NCBI GenBank assembly: GCA_945883805.1
Contig: CAMCYE010000020.1
Coordinates: 1 to 38,347, forward strand
Length of the DNA stretch: 38,347 nt
Direction: 5' to 3'
From: Victivallis vadensis
GTDB taxonomy: Bacteria > Verrucomicrobiota > Lentisphaeria > Victivallales > GWF2-50-93
A program made the translations under genes and the position numbers. Shown one piece after another: positions 7,899 to 15,009 of the stretch. The stretch's first letter is position 1. The number at the start of each line of letters is the position of its first letter. The notes below the pieces were generated by a model. It was not told the origin of the DNA. It saw only the letters and a list, made by a program, of their open reading frames with translations, and did not search any database.

Positions 7899-9665
7899 TC
7901 AAGCCGGTTTTTTTACAAGCGGTTCATTTTTATCGATTCTTTTATTTACGAGAAGCTGGATAATGCTTATAATCTGACTGACTGTCCAGTAAAGTGTGAG
8001 GCCTGAGGGAAGGGAATACAGCATCACAAGCATCACAAGTGGCATTATCATCATCATTTTCTGCTGGATTGGATCGGCTGCCGACGGGGTCAGGTATTGT
8101 TGCAGAACCATGGTGATTGTCATAAGCAGTACCAGTGGATTTATTGCCAATTCTATTCCAGGTATCGTTGCGATTGTATCGGGTCTTGACAGATCCACAG
8201 CCCACAGGAAGGACGCCTGCCGGAGTTCAATTGCCCCGTTCAGTGCAAAGTAAAGAGCCGTGAAAACAGGTATTTGCAGGAGAATTGGAAGGCATCCACC
8301 CATGGGGTTAACCTTGTGCTCCTTATAAAGCTGCATTATTTTGGTGTTCATTTTCTGAGGTTCGGCCTTGTACTTTGTCCTTATTTCCTGGACAAGAGGC
8401 TGTATCTTCTGCATTTTTCTCATTGAAGCGTTAGCCCTGTCGGTTACCGGCCAGAAAAGCATTTTCACAATCAGGGTGAGGACGATGATGCTGAGTCCGT
8501 AGCTGCCACAGAATTTTTTCAACCATATGAGGGCCACAAGCAATCCCTGTGAAATAGGTTCAAACCATTTCCAGCCGAGATACATGGTGTCGGAAGCCTG
8601 GGGATCGAATTTCTTTAGCAGCGCAATTTCCTTTGGACCGGAAAAATATGTGAAATTGAAGTTGGCCTTCCCGTTAGCTTCTATTTCCGTCTTCTCAATT
8701 ATGCCATATGTCTCAAGGACCGCATGGCTTTTCTCATCTCCTGTTTTTTTATCCTTCAATGTCTTCAGTATTTCATTCATCATGTTTCCTTCACCCCTTT
8801 TGAACGGGGTTTCCGGTTTCAGGATGCATGCGAAATATTTGTTTGATACGCCAATCCATTTTGAGGGATTGTCTTGGAGTTCGCTGAACGGTTTTTTACC
8901 GGCGTCGGTTCGTTTTACTGTGCCTTCCAGACATGAGCTTATGCTGTGTGTCTCCATGAAAAAAGTATCCCCTGAAAGCTCGAGAACGGGGGGGAGACTG
9001 CCGGAACTGATATGAATGCCCGGTAAAATCAGGGTCTCCTTGGAAAGATTTTTAACTTCCACCTTATAATCAGTGGTGTAGCTGTCAGTGATCTTCCAGA
9101 TTTGAGTGATGGTAAAAGTCTGGCCAGCCTCATTTTTGAGTGTTCTGACAAGTTTTAACGCGCTTTCTCCATCTTTTGAAGATTCCACATTCACAGTTTT
9201 CAGTTTTTCAATTATTGTGAAAGATAACGCGCCGGGTTCAAAATCCTCATTTATTATAACAGGATGTTTCTTGTCTGTGGAAAGATATTTTTTGAATTCA
9301 ATTGAAGTCACTGCGCCGTTTGAAGGGTTTATTTTCAAAGCGATGAAGTCATTGGATATTGTCTGATCAGGCAGTTTGGGGACGCTTGCTGGTTCGGTTT
9401 CAACTTCTTTTTCAGCGGTTTTTTGGACAGGGATTTTTAAATCAGCCTGGTTTTCGGCAGTAACAGATTCATTTGTCTTTTTTAGAGGCTTTTCTGTGGA
9501 AGCGGATGAAAGAGATGATTCCACGGAAGCGGTTTTCGCCTCTTGTTTCTGTTCGGAAGGCGGTATTTGCGGTTTTTTGGGATCTGATGGAAACAGAAAA
9601 GGCCACATTACAAGTAGAACCATGCAGACGGCTAAAGCTATGATAGTTTCTTTGTCGAGTTTCAT
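7899..9665 (-). CDS. yidC: membrane protein insertase YidC
   Basis: 588 residues. An N-terminal membrane anchor (about residues 8-26, ending WPFLFP) is followed by a Lys/Glu/Ser-rich linker, a large periplasmic domain (about 100-345) and the conserved insertase core with several membrane spans from about residue 365 (LGLSIIVLTLIVKMLFWP near 400, MGGCLPILLQIPVFTALYFAL). YidC inserts proteins into the inner membrane, alone or with Sec; the long form with a periplasmic domain is typical of Gram-negatives. Its ATG overlaps the yidD stop (ATGA at 9662-9665), implying translational coupling. khpB follows 38 bases downstream. Confidence 0.96.
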   Translation of the reverse strand: MKLDKETIIALAVCMVLLVMWPFLFPSDPKKPQIPPSEQKQEAKTASVESSLSSASTEKPLKKTNESVTAENQADLKIPVQKTAEKEVETEPASVPKLPDQTISNDFIALKINPSNGAVTSIEFKKYLSTDKKHPVIINEDFEPGALSFTIIEKLKTVNVESSKDGESALKLVRTLKNEAGQTFTITQIWKITDSYTTDYKVEVKNLSKETLILPGIHISSGSLPPVLELSGDTFFMETHSISSCLEGTVKRTDAGKKPFSELQDNPSKWIGVSNKYFACILKPETPFKRGEGNMMNEILKTLKDKKTGDEKSHAVLETYGIIEKTEIEANGKANFNFTYFSGPKEIALLKKFDPQASDTMYLGWKWFEPISQGLLVALIWLKKFCGSYGLSIIVLTLIVKMLFWPVTDRANASMRKMQKIQPLVQEIRTKYKAEPQKMNTKIMQLYKEHKVNPMGGCLPILLQIPVFTALYFALNGAIELRQASFLWAVDLSRPDTIATIPGIELAINPLVLLMTITMVLQQYLTPSAADPIQQKMMMIMPLVMLVMLYSLPSGLTLYWTVSQIISIIQLLVNKRIDKNEPLVKKPA

Positions 9666-9961
9666 TGAATCACCTTTTCCAGATCATTTTTCAAATATCC
9701 ACAGTTGTTTTTCTGACCGTGGGAAGGGGGAAATTTATCGGGTGTGGGCTCATATCCGCCCTTGCAGAAAGGATTGCATCTTGCAATTCGCCAGGCGGAG
9801 AGGACGGAACCTTTTATCAATCCATGTTTTTGAAGTGCGGTTTGGGCGTATTCGGAACATGTAGGAGTAAAACGGCAACACGGAAACATCCAAGGAGATA
9901 TGACTTTTCTGTATAGCCATATAAAACCTAGAAACAGATTCACAGGATTTATATATTTCAT
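9662..9961 (-). CDS. yidD: membrane protein insertion efficiency factor YidD
   Basis: 99 residues starting MKYINPVNLF, with a short amphipathic/hydrophobic N-terminal part and the family core CRFTPTCSEYAQTAL and CNPFCKGGYEP (a Cys replaces the His common in NPFHxGGxDP). YidD assists YidC-dependent insertion at the inner membrane. The ATG at 9961 overlaps the rnpA stop (ATGA), and its own stop overlaps yidC. The reading frame stays open upstream to 10207, but that part runs through rnpA in another frame, so I reject the longer start. Confidence 0.93.
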   Translation of the reverse strand: MKYINPVNLFLGFIWLYRKVISPWMFPCCRFTPTCSEYAQTALQKHGLIKGSVLSAWRIARCNPFCKGGYEPTPDKFPPSHGQKNNCGYLKNDLEKVIQ

Positions 9962-10344
9962 TGCTCTTTTAACCACATTTCCGCCTTGTTGAAAAAATAC
10001 ATCATCTCTTTCTGCGTTTCCTGAAGGGAACTTTTCAGTAAACCCCTTCTTGCGATCAACAGGATGTGACACGGCCTGACTTTGGCTTTCAGAAGACGTA
10101 TTGACTCCCTGAGAAGGCGTCTGCACCTGTTCCTTTGAACAGCGCTTTTGCTGATTTTTTTGCTGCAGATTATCCCGAACCGCAATATCTTTGAGTTTTC
10201 CGGACATGGCGCTGTAAGCAACACCATCAGTCTTCCCGGGAAGTCTTTTCCTGAATTATGGACATAGTCAAACTCTGAACGAAAAGAAAGTCTTTCCTCT
10301 TTTTTCAGTGTAGCTATGCCATGTTGAACGGGGATATTACCCAT
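9958..10344 (-). CDS. rnpA: ribonuclease P protein component
   Basis: 128 residues. The family signature RNRCRRLLRES lies near residues 71-81, after FGIICSKKISKSAVQ. The protein binds the catalytic RNase P RNA and helps it cut 5' leaders from pre-tRNAs. It starts at ATG 10344, with AAGG about 8 bases upstream. It lies 89 bases downstream of rpmH and overlaps yidD by 4 bases, the classical order. Confidence 0.95.
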   Translation of the reverse strand: MGNIPVQHGIATLKKEERLSFRSEFDYVHNSGKDFPGRLMVLLTAPCPENSKILRFGIICSKKISKSAVQRNRCRRLLRESIRLLKAKVRPCHILLIARRGLLKSSLQETQKEMMYFFNKAEMWLKEQ

Positions 10345-10382
10345 TTAAGCGCCTTCGCGGATCATTTTTATGAACCGGTGGT

Positions 10383-10427
10383 CGGGCGTTTCACGCCCGG
10401 GAAGTTCGTATGCCGCAGTTACGGCAT
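10383..10427 (-). promoter_or_regulatory. two hairpins between rpmH and rnpA
   Basis: Two perfect 6-bp stems follow one another: CGGGCG-TTTCA-CGCCCG (10383-10399) and ATGCCG-CAGTTA-CGGCAT (10410-10427). Neither has a T-run, so they more likely modulate message stability or processing between the highly expressed L34 gene and rnpA than end transcription. Confidence 0.5.
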
Positions 10428-10433
10428 GCTTGT

Positions 10434-10568
10434 TCAGGCCGAAAGCGTTTTGCGTCCTTTCTGGCGTCTTCTTTTAAGTACCTGACGCCCGCCGCTGGTT
10501 GCCATTCTAGCCATGAACCCTATTCTTCTTTTCCGTACTCTGTTTGACGGCTGAAAAGTCCTTTTCAT
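10434..10568 (-). CDS. rpmH: 50S ribosomal protein L34
   Basis: 44 residues, basic throughout, beginning [18 protein letters not shown] and ending in GRKTLSA, a full-length match to the bacterial L34 pattern. The reading frame is 135 bases including TGA. AAGGAAGGG lies upstream as a ribosome site. It heads the rpmH-rnpA-yidD-yidC-khpB operon. dnaA, often the upstream neighbour, is absent here, and the upstream gene is divergent and unknown. Confidence 0.97.
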   Translation of the reverse strand: MKRTFQPSNRVRKRRIGFMARMATSGGRQVLKRRRQKGRKTLSA

Positions 10569-10817
10569 TTCCGAAATCCCTTCCTTAGTTTTATCAGGTC
10601 TGCAATAAGATTTTTATGGTATTTCTAGTTTACAACAACCCGATACCGGCTAGCCGGAGTTTTACACGATTATGATTTTTAAGATTTTTGCGAACAGCTA
10701 ATATATTACCGGTTCAGATAAAATCAAATCATTGCCCCTCCTTAAGCTTAAATTAAAAAATCAGCTGTCATAAACGGCATTTTCTGTTATTGTATTGCAA
10801 AAACAGAAGGTATTGAA
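10569..10817. promoter_or_regulatory. divergent intergenic region between rpmH and 10818
   Basis: About 250 AT-rich bases must hold the promoters of both flanking genes. A perfect 12-bp palindrome CCGGCTAGCCGG lies at 10646-10657. Near the plus-strand gene, TTCTGTT (10782-10788) and AACAGAA (10802-10808) form an inverted repeat whose 3' arm overlaps the AGAAGG ribosome site. I see no TTATCCACA-like DnaA boxes, so an origin is not supported. Confidence 0.4.
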
Positions 10818-11456
10818 ATGCAAAAGAACGGATTCGTCGGATTAGAGCTCATAAAGATGAGAAACCGTCTTTCAGAGGCTAAGGATTCCGGGATTAAATA
10901 TCCGGACATTACGGATTCCTCCATGGAAAAGACTGGGGAAACTTTGCCTCTTCCTCCAGATCCGTCCAGGGACAGGGAGTGGAAAAAGGCCTTGGACAGG
11001 CGCTGGGATGAGTTCCGTGTCATAAAAAGGGATTTTACCGGCAGGATCACCGAAAGTCTCGCGTCGCTCCCTGAGGAGATAAGAATTGCAAAAGATCAAA
11101 CCGCTGAGCTCCAAAAAGCCCTGGAGAAATTCGCATCCCTGCTGGATGATATGGGGAATATTGACGACACGAAGTGGAATAGGGACAATTTCCCATCGGA
11201 ACTCGGATCAGCAATCAAAAAAGTCGAAAATGTCAGGCTTGAATATCTAAGGATAAATGCAAGACTCCAGGCTCTTCAGCGTGAAGGGAATGCCGCAGAA
11301 GGGGATTCGGGAAGAACCCTTATCCCCGAAATCCATTCCGTTTCATGGGCTCAGGGATTCAGGATAGGCGTTGTTTTCTCCACTCCAATGATTATCGGTA
11401 TGATTGTCTCGGCATTGATCATTGCAATCTCCATATTCCTTGCGCTGAGGACATGA
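10818..11456 (+). CDS. unknown protein with charged coiled-coil body and C-terminal membrane anchor
   Basis: 212 residues, not recognised as a known family. The first 175 residues are hydrophilic and Lys/Glu-rich, with heptad-like stretches (for example IRIAKDQTAELQKALEKFASLL), suggesting a coiled coil. One hydrophobic segment at the very end (about 186-210, then ALRT) would make it tail-anchored with its bulk in the cytoplasm. The start ATG follows AGAAGG by about 8 bases. Its stop overlaps the start of the next gene (ATGA at 11453-11456), so the two are probably co-translated and may form one membrane complex. The division/envelope-linked neighbourhood suggests an envelope role, but this is only context. 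Confidence 0.75.
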   Translation: MQKNGFVGLELIKMRNRLSEAKDSGIKYPDITDSSMEKTGETLPLPPDPSRDREWKKALDRRWDEFRVIKRDFTGRITESLASLPEEIRIAKDQTAELQKALEKFASLLDDMGNIDDTKWNRDNFPSELGSAIKKVENVRLEYLRINARLQALQREGNAAEGDSGRTLIPEIHSVSWAQGFRIGVVFSTPMIIGMIVSALIIAISIFLALRT

Positions 11457-11665
11457 TCATGAAAAGAAAAGTTTACTCAGGCAGCGTAAACTATCTCAAA
11501 TATGATATTAAACGTAAGAAACTCGCCCATTATCTCAAGGCGGGCGGGTTTAAGAAAATCGGAGGTTCGAGAATACGCGGCAATTATACTGACAGAAGAA
11601 GACTCGTTCTCGCATCCATAGCCGTTTCAATCATACTCACAGGCCTTTATTTCGTCTTTTTCTGA
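11453..11665 (+). CDS. small basic single-span membrane protein
   Basis: 70 residues with no family recognised. The first 48 residues are strongly basic (Lys/Arg/Tyr/Gly-rich) and are followed by one C-terminal transmembrane helix (LVLASIAVSIILTGLYFVFF). The ATG at 11453 overlaps the preceding stop; a second ATG at 11459 would give 68 residues. The same topology as its neighbour (cytoplasmic domain plus C-terminal anchor) supports a paired function. A hairpin with T-run follows at 11681. Confidence 0.65.
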   Translation: MIMKRKVYSGSVNYLKYDIKRKKLAHYLKAGGFKKIGGSRIRGNYTDRRRLVLASIAVSIILTGLYFVFF

Positions 11666-11680
11666 GACCCGGATACTTTC

Positions 11681-11706
11681 GCGGAAAGACTTCCGCATAT
11701 TTTTTA
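11681..11706 (+). terminator. Rho-independent terminator
   Basis: GCGGAA-AGAC-TTCCGC is followed by ATATTTTTT, 15 bases after the small membrane-protein gene. The T-run is also the left end of the 94-bp repeat copy 2. Part of the stem (GGAAAGACTTCCGC) recurs at 11810-11823, on the other side of that repeat. Confidence 0.7.
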
Positions 11707-11792
11707 AGCCAAGTCGTCTTAGATCCCGAGTCCCATCATGAGCTCGGGGCAGACGCTTGGCGTTCCCAGGAACGCCGACTGTCTAGTCGGCT
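11699..11792. repeat. 94-bp dispersed structured repeat, copy 2
   Basis: This is the better-preserved copy. Nested stems can form: GCCAAG(T)CGTCT with AGACGCTTGGC, and inside it CCCGAG with CTCGGG. These are followed by CGTTCC-CA-GGAACG and the terminal hairpin GCCGACT-GTCT-AGTCGGC (11774-11791). Changes from copy 1 fall mostly in the stems. A 14-bp direct repeat, GGAAAGACTTCCGC, lies on each side (11683-11696 and 11810-11823). Confidence 0.8.
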
Positions 11793-11866
11793 CTGTGCAG
11801 TTCCTGTGAGGAAAGACTTCCGCCAAGCAAATCCAGGTTGAAAAGTATGGTTATACAGGGGTTTTT

Positions 11867-12481
11867 ATGGTAAAGGTCGAACAGATTCCGGTCGGAGGAT
11901 TTGACTCGAATTTTTCGTATTTTCTGTATGATGAAAAATCCGGGGATTCGGCGATAGTTGACCCATGCGGGAATATTGACCTTGTAAGAGATAAAATAAT
12001 GTCAGTCAAGAACTTATTCCCTAAATATATTCTTCTGACTCATGGGCATGGAGACCATGTTTCGGGAGTTGACCAGATCAGAACATTCTTTAAAGCTCCG
12101 GTAGTCGCCCATCCATCCTGCTCTTTTAGACACGATCTCGATGTTTCAGACGGTCAGGAACTCGATTTCGGAGATATTTTTATCGAATGTCTTTATTCGC
12201 CGGGGCACACAAAAGACAGTATTGTCTATCATCTTTCTGATGATTCGGCGATATTCACCGGGGACACGCTTTTCATTGACTGTTGCGGATATTGTGAGCC
12301 CGTTTCAATGTTCAACACGATGAGGCAGGTGATTTTTCCGCTCGCTGATTCAAACGAAGTATATTCCGGACATGACTACGGTCGTTGTCCGCATGCGCCT
12401 CTTGGTGTGGAAAAAATTAAAAATCCCTACCTTTCAGCGAAGACATTTGAGAAGTTCCAGGAAGAACTGAAACGCCTGTAA
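11867..12481 (+). CDS. MBL-fold metallohydrolase, glyoxalase II-like
   Basis: 204 residues with the metallo-beta-lactamase metal motif THGHGDHVSG (about 58-67), SPGHT (about 110), FTGDTLF (about 130) and GHDYG (about 166), which together form the two-metal site. Small proteins of this type include hydroxyacylglutathione hydrolases and related thioesterases; the substrate cannot be told from sequence. It begins at ATG 11867 with a weak ribosome site and lies downstream of the repeat copy 2, so it is probably transcribed separately from 10818-11665. Confidence 0.88.
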   Translation: MVKVEQIPVGGFDSNFSYFLYDEKSGDSAIVDPCGNIDLVRDKIMSVKNLFPKYILLTHGHGDHVSGVDQIRTFFKAPVVAHPSCSFRHDLDVSDGQELDFGDIFIECLYSPGHTKDSIVYHLSDDSAIFTGDTLFIDCCGYCEPVSMFNTMRQVIFPLADSNEVYSGHDYGRCPHAPLGVEKIKNPYLSAKTFEKFQEELKRL

Positions 12482-12490
12482 ATTAAAGTT

Positions 12491-12518
12491 GAACACCCAG
12501 TATCGATATTGGATATTC
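12491..12518. repeat. fragment of a GAATATCCAATATCC-type dispersed repeat
   Basis: GAACACCCAGTATCG followed by ATATTGGATATTC resembles, in part and in mixed orientation, the repeat at 33404-33448 (GAATATCCAATATCC, then GGAACACCCAAT and AAGTATCG). It lies between the MBL and MIF genes. Confidence 0.45.
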
Positions 12519-12524
12519 TGTTAA

Positions 12525-12539
12525 GCGGCTTTTAGCCGC
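12525..12539. terminator. hairpin after the MBL hydrolase gene
   Basis: GCGGCT-TTT-AGCCGC is a perfect 6-bp stem. GTTAA before it and TTTAAC after it extend the pairing imperfectly. It lies 45 bases after the hydrolase stop and 25 bases before the MIF-like start, so it could be a terminator or a leader hairpin of the next gene. Confidence 0.4.
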
Positions 12540-12563
12540 GTAATTTAACATTAGGAGGTTCCC

Positions 12564-12914
12564 ATGCCACTCATTAAAATGCAGACTTCGGTGAAATGTT
12601 CGGAAGAGCAGAAGAAGTTTCTTGCACTTGCACTTTCAAAAGTATGTTCCCATTGCACAAAGAAGCCTGAAACCTATGTGCAGTCAATTATTGAAGATGA
12701 TGCGATTATCGCATTTGCGGGAAAAATTGCGAATTCCGCATTTGTCGAGGTGAGGGGAATCGGGGGGCTGACACCTGCCGTGAATAAAGACCTCAGCGCC
12801 GCCATAAGCAAACTGCTTGAGGAAAAACTTAAAATCAGCCCTTCGGAAGTGTATGTCAATTTTGTGGAGGTATCAGCGTCTAGCTGGGGGTGCAACGGCT
12901 CAACTTTCGGATGA
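12564..12914 (+). CDS. MIF-like tautomerase family protein
   Basis: 116 residues beginning MPLIKMQTSV, so Pro1 is exposed after Met removal as in tautomerases. The length and pattern (VEVRGIGGLTP, then the C-terminal VYVNFVEVSASSWGCNGSTFG, with the typical WxxxGSTF end) match macrophage migration inhibitory factor homologues. The vertebrate MIF CxxC redox motif is not present. Likely a trimeric cytoplasmic tautomerase with an unknown natural substrate. An ideal ribosome site, AGGAGG, lies 6 bases upstream. The gene converges with vsr, with only 9 bases between the stops. Confidence 0.9.
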   Translation: MPLIKMQTSVKCSEEQKKFLALALSKVCSHCTKKPETYVQSIIEDDAIIAFAGKIANSAFVEVRGIGGLTPAVNKDLSAAISKLLEEKLKISPSEVYVNFVEVSASSWGCNGSTFG

Positions 12915-12923
12915 CCCTGAAAG

Positions 12924-13481
12924 TTATTTCGTCGGTTTCATGATCTGGTTGTAATCGGCTCTTTTCTCGGCGATCTTCAGAAGATCCTTCCTTTCCGGAA
13001 TGGAATATGTGGAAAAAGACTGCGAATCTGATTTCTGATGCCGAGTGCCCCCCGCCTCCAAATCTTTTCGCTGCAGAACCAGCTTGCCAAGAAGCCGTTC
13101 AGCAATTTTTCCCGGATGCTTCATTACTTGGCATTCCCATAAGACAATCACTTTCCAGTCAAGTTTGCGAAGTTCGCACTTATTTTTCCTGTCACGTCTG
13201 ATATTTTTGTCAAATTTTTTCTTCCAGAAGCTCGTCCGGCTCTTGGGCATTGACGATGTCTTGCAACCTTTGTGCCTGTGCCAGAAACAGCCATGAACGA
13301 ATACGGCGGTCTTATGTCTGGCAAGTACAATGTCGGGATGACCGGGAAGATCTTTGCGTCTGAGGGAGAAACGAAAGCCCATCCTGTGGAGAACCGATCG
13401 CACAATTATTTCCGGTTTTGTGTTCTTCGACCGGATCCGGCCCATTATCCAACTTCGCTTTTCCCTGGTGAAGATATCCAT
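12924..13481 (-). CDS. vsr: very short patch repair endonuclease (Vsr)
   Basis: 185 residues. The core GHPDIVLARHKTAVFVHGCFWHRH (about 47-70) matches the Vsr active-site region: Asp50 binds metal and the His residues are catalytic. The following Cys-rich GCK is the zinc-site start. Vsr nicks T:G mismatches that arise by deamination of 5-methylcytosine. At 185 residues it is longer than the usual 140-155, and the added C-terminal tail (from about 150) is unlike the family. It overlaps the upstream pyrophosphohydrolase by one base (TGATG). No Dcm-type methyltransferase is seen in the window, so it is locally an orphan. Confidence 0.92.
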   Translation of the reverse strand: MDIFTREKRSWIMGRIRSKNTKPEIIVRSVLHRMGFRFSLRRKDLPGHPDIVLARHKTAVFVHGCFWHRHKGCKTSSMPKSRTSFWKKKFDKNIRRDRKNKCELRKLDWKVIVLWECQVMKHPGKIAERLLGKLVLQRKDLEAGGTRHQKSDSQSFSTYSIPERKDLLKIAEKRADYNQIMKPTK

Positions 13482-13837
13482 CAGAGCTCGTTGTATTTCT
13501 TCTTAGACCCTTTTGATTTTTTCAAAGGATATTTTTTCCCGTTTTTCACTAGCTTTCCAGTGAGAGCCTTTTCAATATCTATGTCTAGGTCATGACTCAG
13601 CAATAAAACCCAGTAGAGGACATCGGCCAGTTCCTCTCCTATAAGTTTTTTGCTTGATTTCAAATATTCCTTGATGTCTGATTCATTTTTCCACTGGAAA
13701 TGCTCCATGACTTCGCCCGCTTCGAGCATCAGGGACAATGCGACGTCCTTAGGGTTGTGGAATTGCTTCCAGTCGCGCGCATCACGAAAGGCGATCACCT
13801 TCCGGGTCAGATCATCAACAGTTCTCATTTTTCCCAT
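13481..13837 (-). CDS. MazG-like nucleotide pyrophosphohydrolase, dCTPase-like
   Basis: 118 residues starting MGKMRTVDDL. FRDARDWKQFHNPKDVALSLMLEAGEVMEHFQW and GEELADVLYW form the acidic metal site (Glu40, Glu43 in the first helix; Glu68, Glu69, Asp72 in the second). The RDWxQFH...FQW pattern is that of the DCTPP1/RS21-C6 group, which hydrolyses dCTP and modified dCTP to the monophosphate. I chose the ATG at 13837 because AGAGG lies 8 bases upstream and the open frame beyond it (to 14260) runs against the cytochrome gene. It has its own promoter at 13868-13896 and is translationally coupled to vsr. The substrate is inferred by family. Confidence 0.85.
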   Translation of the reverse strand: MGKMRTVDDLTRKVIAFRDARDWKQFHNPKDVALSLMLEAGEVMEHFQWKNESDIKEYLKSSKKLIGEELADVLYWVLLLSHDLDIDIEKALTGKLVKNGKKYPLKKSKGSKKKYNEL

Positions 13838-13867
13838 TTTGGAACCTCTGATATGTATTGTTGCCTG

Positions 13868-13896
13868 AATATAATCTTCCTCCACTGTCTTGACAA
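13868..13896 (-). promoter_or_regulatory. sigma70-type promoter for the pyrophosphohydrolase-vsr operon
   Basis: On the minus strand TTGTCA (13891-13896) and TATATT (13868-13873) are separated by 17 bases, about 30 bases before the start at 13837. Its -35 box shares TGACA with the -35 box of the opposite promoter. Confidence 0.6.
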
Positions 13897-13918
13897 GATC
13901 ATCCAAGTTATGTATAAT
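13890..13918 (+). promoter_or_regulatory. perfect-consensus sigma70 promoter for the cytochrome gene
   Basis: TTGACA (13890-13895), exactly 17 bases, then TATAAT (13913-13918). This is a perfect match to the housekeeping consensus, giving an expected leader of about 45 bases before the ATG at 13971. Confidence 0.8.
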
Positions 13919-13970
13919 CTGTTTCTCATGTGTAATTGATAGTGTATTTTTTATTGAAGGGATATATGAC

Positions 13971-14381
13971 ATGAAACAGTTTATCAGCCTGAATAAGCTT
14001 GGAGTGAAAACATTTTTCATTATGGCCGGAGTATTTTTTGCTATTGCGTATCTTAGCTTGAATGCCGGGGCGGAAACCAAACTGGCAAACAAAGATACTT
14101 CAAACAAGACTGACAATAAACAAACAATAGTTGCGAAAGCCGCAACCGTCCCTTCCGAGGCCGATTTTACAAAAGTCACTGGGAAATGCGTGCAATGCCA
14201 TAATATGCAGTTTTCGTCCATGGATAAGCTTAAAGAAATAAAATGGGTTGTCCCAGGCAATCCTGAAGCCAGTAAAATCTATAATGTCATAGGCAAGAAT
14301 AAAAAACCTAACGGAACCTACCATAATCTGACAGATACGGAAAAAGCGACTCTGAAAGACTATATCAAAAATCTGAAGTAA
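13971..14381 (+). CDS. exported single-haem c-type cytochrome
   Basis: 136 residues. A basic N-terminus and hydrophobic segment (VKTFFIMAGVFFAIAYLSLNAGA) act as a signal peptide or anchor, followed by a Lys/Thr-rich linker. CVQCH at residues 73-77 is a CxxCH haem-binding site, so the protein should be periplasmic. The later pattern VVPGNPEASKIYNVIG ... LTDTEKATLKDYIKNLK resembles the small cytochrome domain common in planctomycete-type proteins. The Met-Pro motif that normally gives the sixth haem ligand is missing; GTYHNL stands in that region. A consensus promoter and GAAGG upstream suggest high expression. Its redox partner is unknown. Confidence 0.83.
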   Translation: MKQFISLNKLGVKTFFIMAGVFFAIAYLSLNAGAETKLANKDTSNKTDNKQTIVAKAATVPSEADFTKVTGKCVQCHNMQFSSMDKLKEIKWVVPGNPEASKIYNVIGKNKKPNGTYHNLTDTEKATLKDYIKNLK

Positions 14382-14386
14382 CATGG

Positions 14387-14418
14387 AGCCAGTCCGCAAA
14401 AAGCTATTTGGACTGGCT
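14387..14418. terminator. hairpin between convergent genes
   Basis: AGCCAGTCC and GGACTGGCT form a perfect 9-bp stem with a 14-nt loop between the cytochrome stop (14381) and the NusG-like stop (14440). It could act in both directions, although no strong T-run follows on either side. Confidence 0.55.
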
Positions 14419-14439
14419 ACATGTAAGATATCACGCCAG

Positions 14440-15003
14440 TCAATCTTCCACTTCTATATCCTCAACATCGGTTTCCGTGGAAACCGACTGTCCGAGTATT
14501 TCAACATTTATGGTTATCATGGTCTTGCCTTTTCTTTTCTCGGCAACACCTCTCATCCCTTTGAGGGGACCTGATCTTACAATAATCTTTTTCCCTGGCA
14601 CCAGTTCCGGCCTTACAATGACATCCGCCTCACCTGTAAGCTTCTCAATCATCTGGATATCGCAAAGATCCCCTATCAGCTCCTTCTCGCTTTTTTCATT
14701 CATCTGAAGCCTATAGACTATCCTTCCTGAAAGCGCGGCCGTCTGATACAGATCATGGTTCATGGAACAGAAAACATATCCGGTAAACATCGGTATATAG
14801 AATTCAACAGTCCTTCTCTGATAACGCTTTACACTTCTCCGCAATGGAAGATAAAACACGATCCCATGCGCTTCGCAGTATTCAATGAATTTCTTCTCCT
14901 GCCTGGGCTTTGTCCGTACCGGTGTCCAAAGCAATCCCGGAGAATTCGATATGTTCATCCCATTGTTTTTCCGCATGAGTATTTTGAAATAATCTTCATT
15001 CAT
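14440..15003 (-). CDS. NusG/RfaH-family transcription antiterminator-like protein
   Basis: 187 residues. An NGN domain (LLWTPVRTKPRQEKKFIEYCEAHGI ... FYIPMFTGYVFC) is followed by a KOW segment (VPGKKIIVRSGPLKGMRGVAEKRKG) and an acidic tail. NusG paralogues travel with RNA polymerase and often control long exopolysaccharide-type operons (RfaH, UpxY, LoaP). The Leu-Pro-Leu in the NGN domain and the absence of nusG neighbours (secE, rplK) suggest a specialised paralogue and not housekeeping NusG. The ATG at 15003 has AGGAT about 9 bases upstream and lies 6 bases after dciA. Confidence 0.85.
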   Translation of the reverse strand: MNEDYFKILMRKNNGMNISNSPGLLWTPVRTKPRQEKKFIEYCEAHGIVFYLPLRRSVKRYQRRTVEFYIPMFTGYVFCSMNHDLYQTAALSGRIVYRLQMNEKSEKELIGDLCDIQMIEKLTGEADVIVRPELVPGKKIIVRSGPLKGMRGVAEKRKGKTMITINVEILGQSVSTETDVEDIEVED

Positions 15004-15009
15004 AATAAT

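Noticed and set aside
10569..10817. Chromosomal origin next to rpmH
   Set aside because: No dnaA gene and no TTATCCACA-like boxes are visible.
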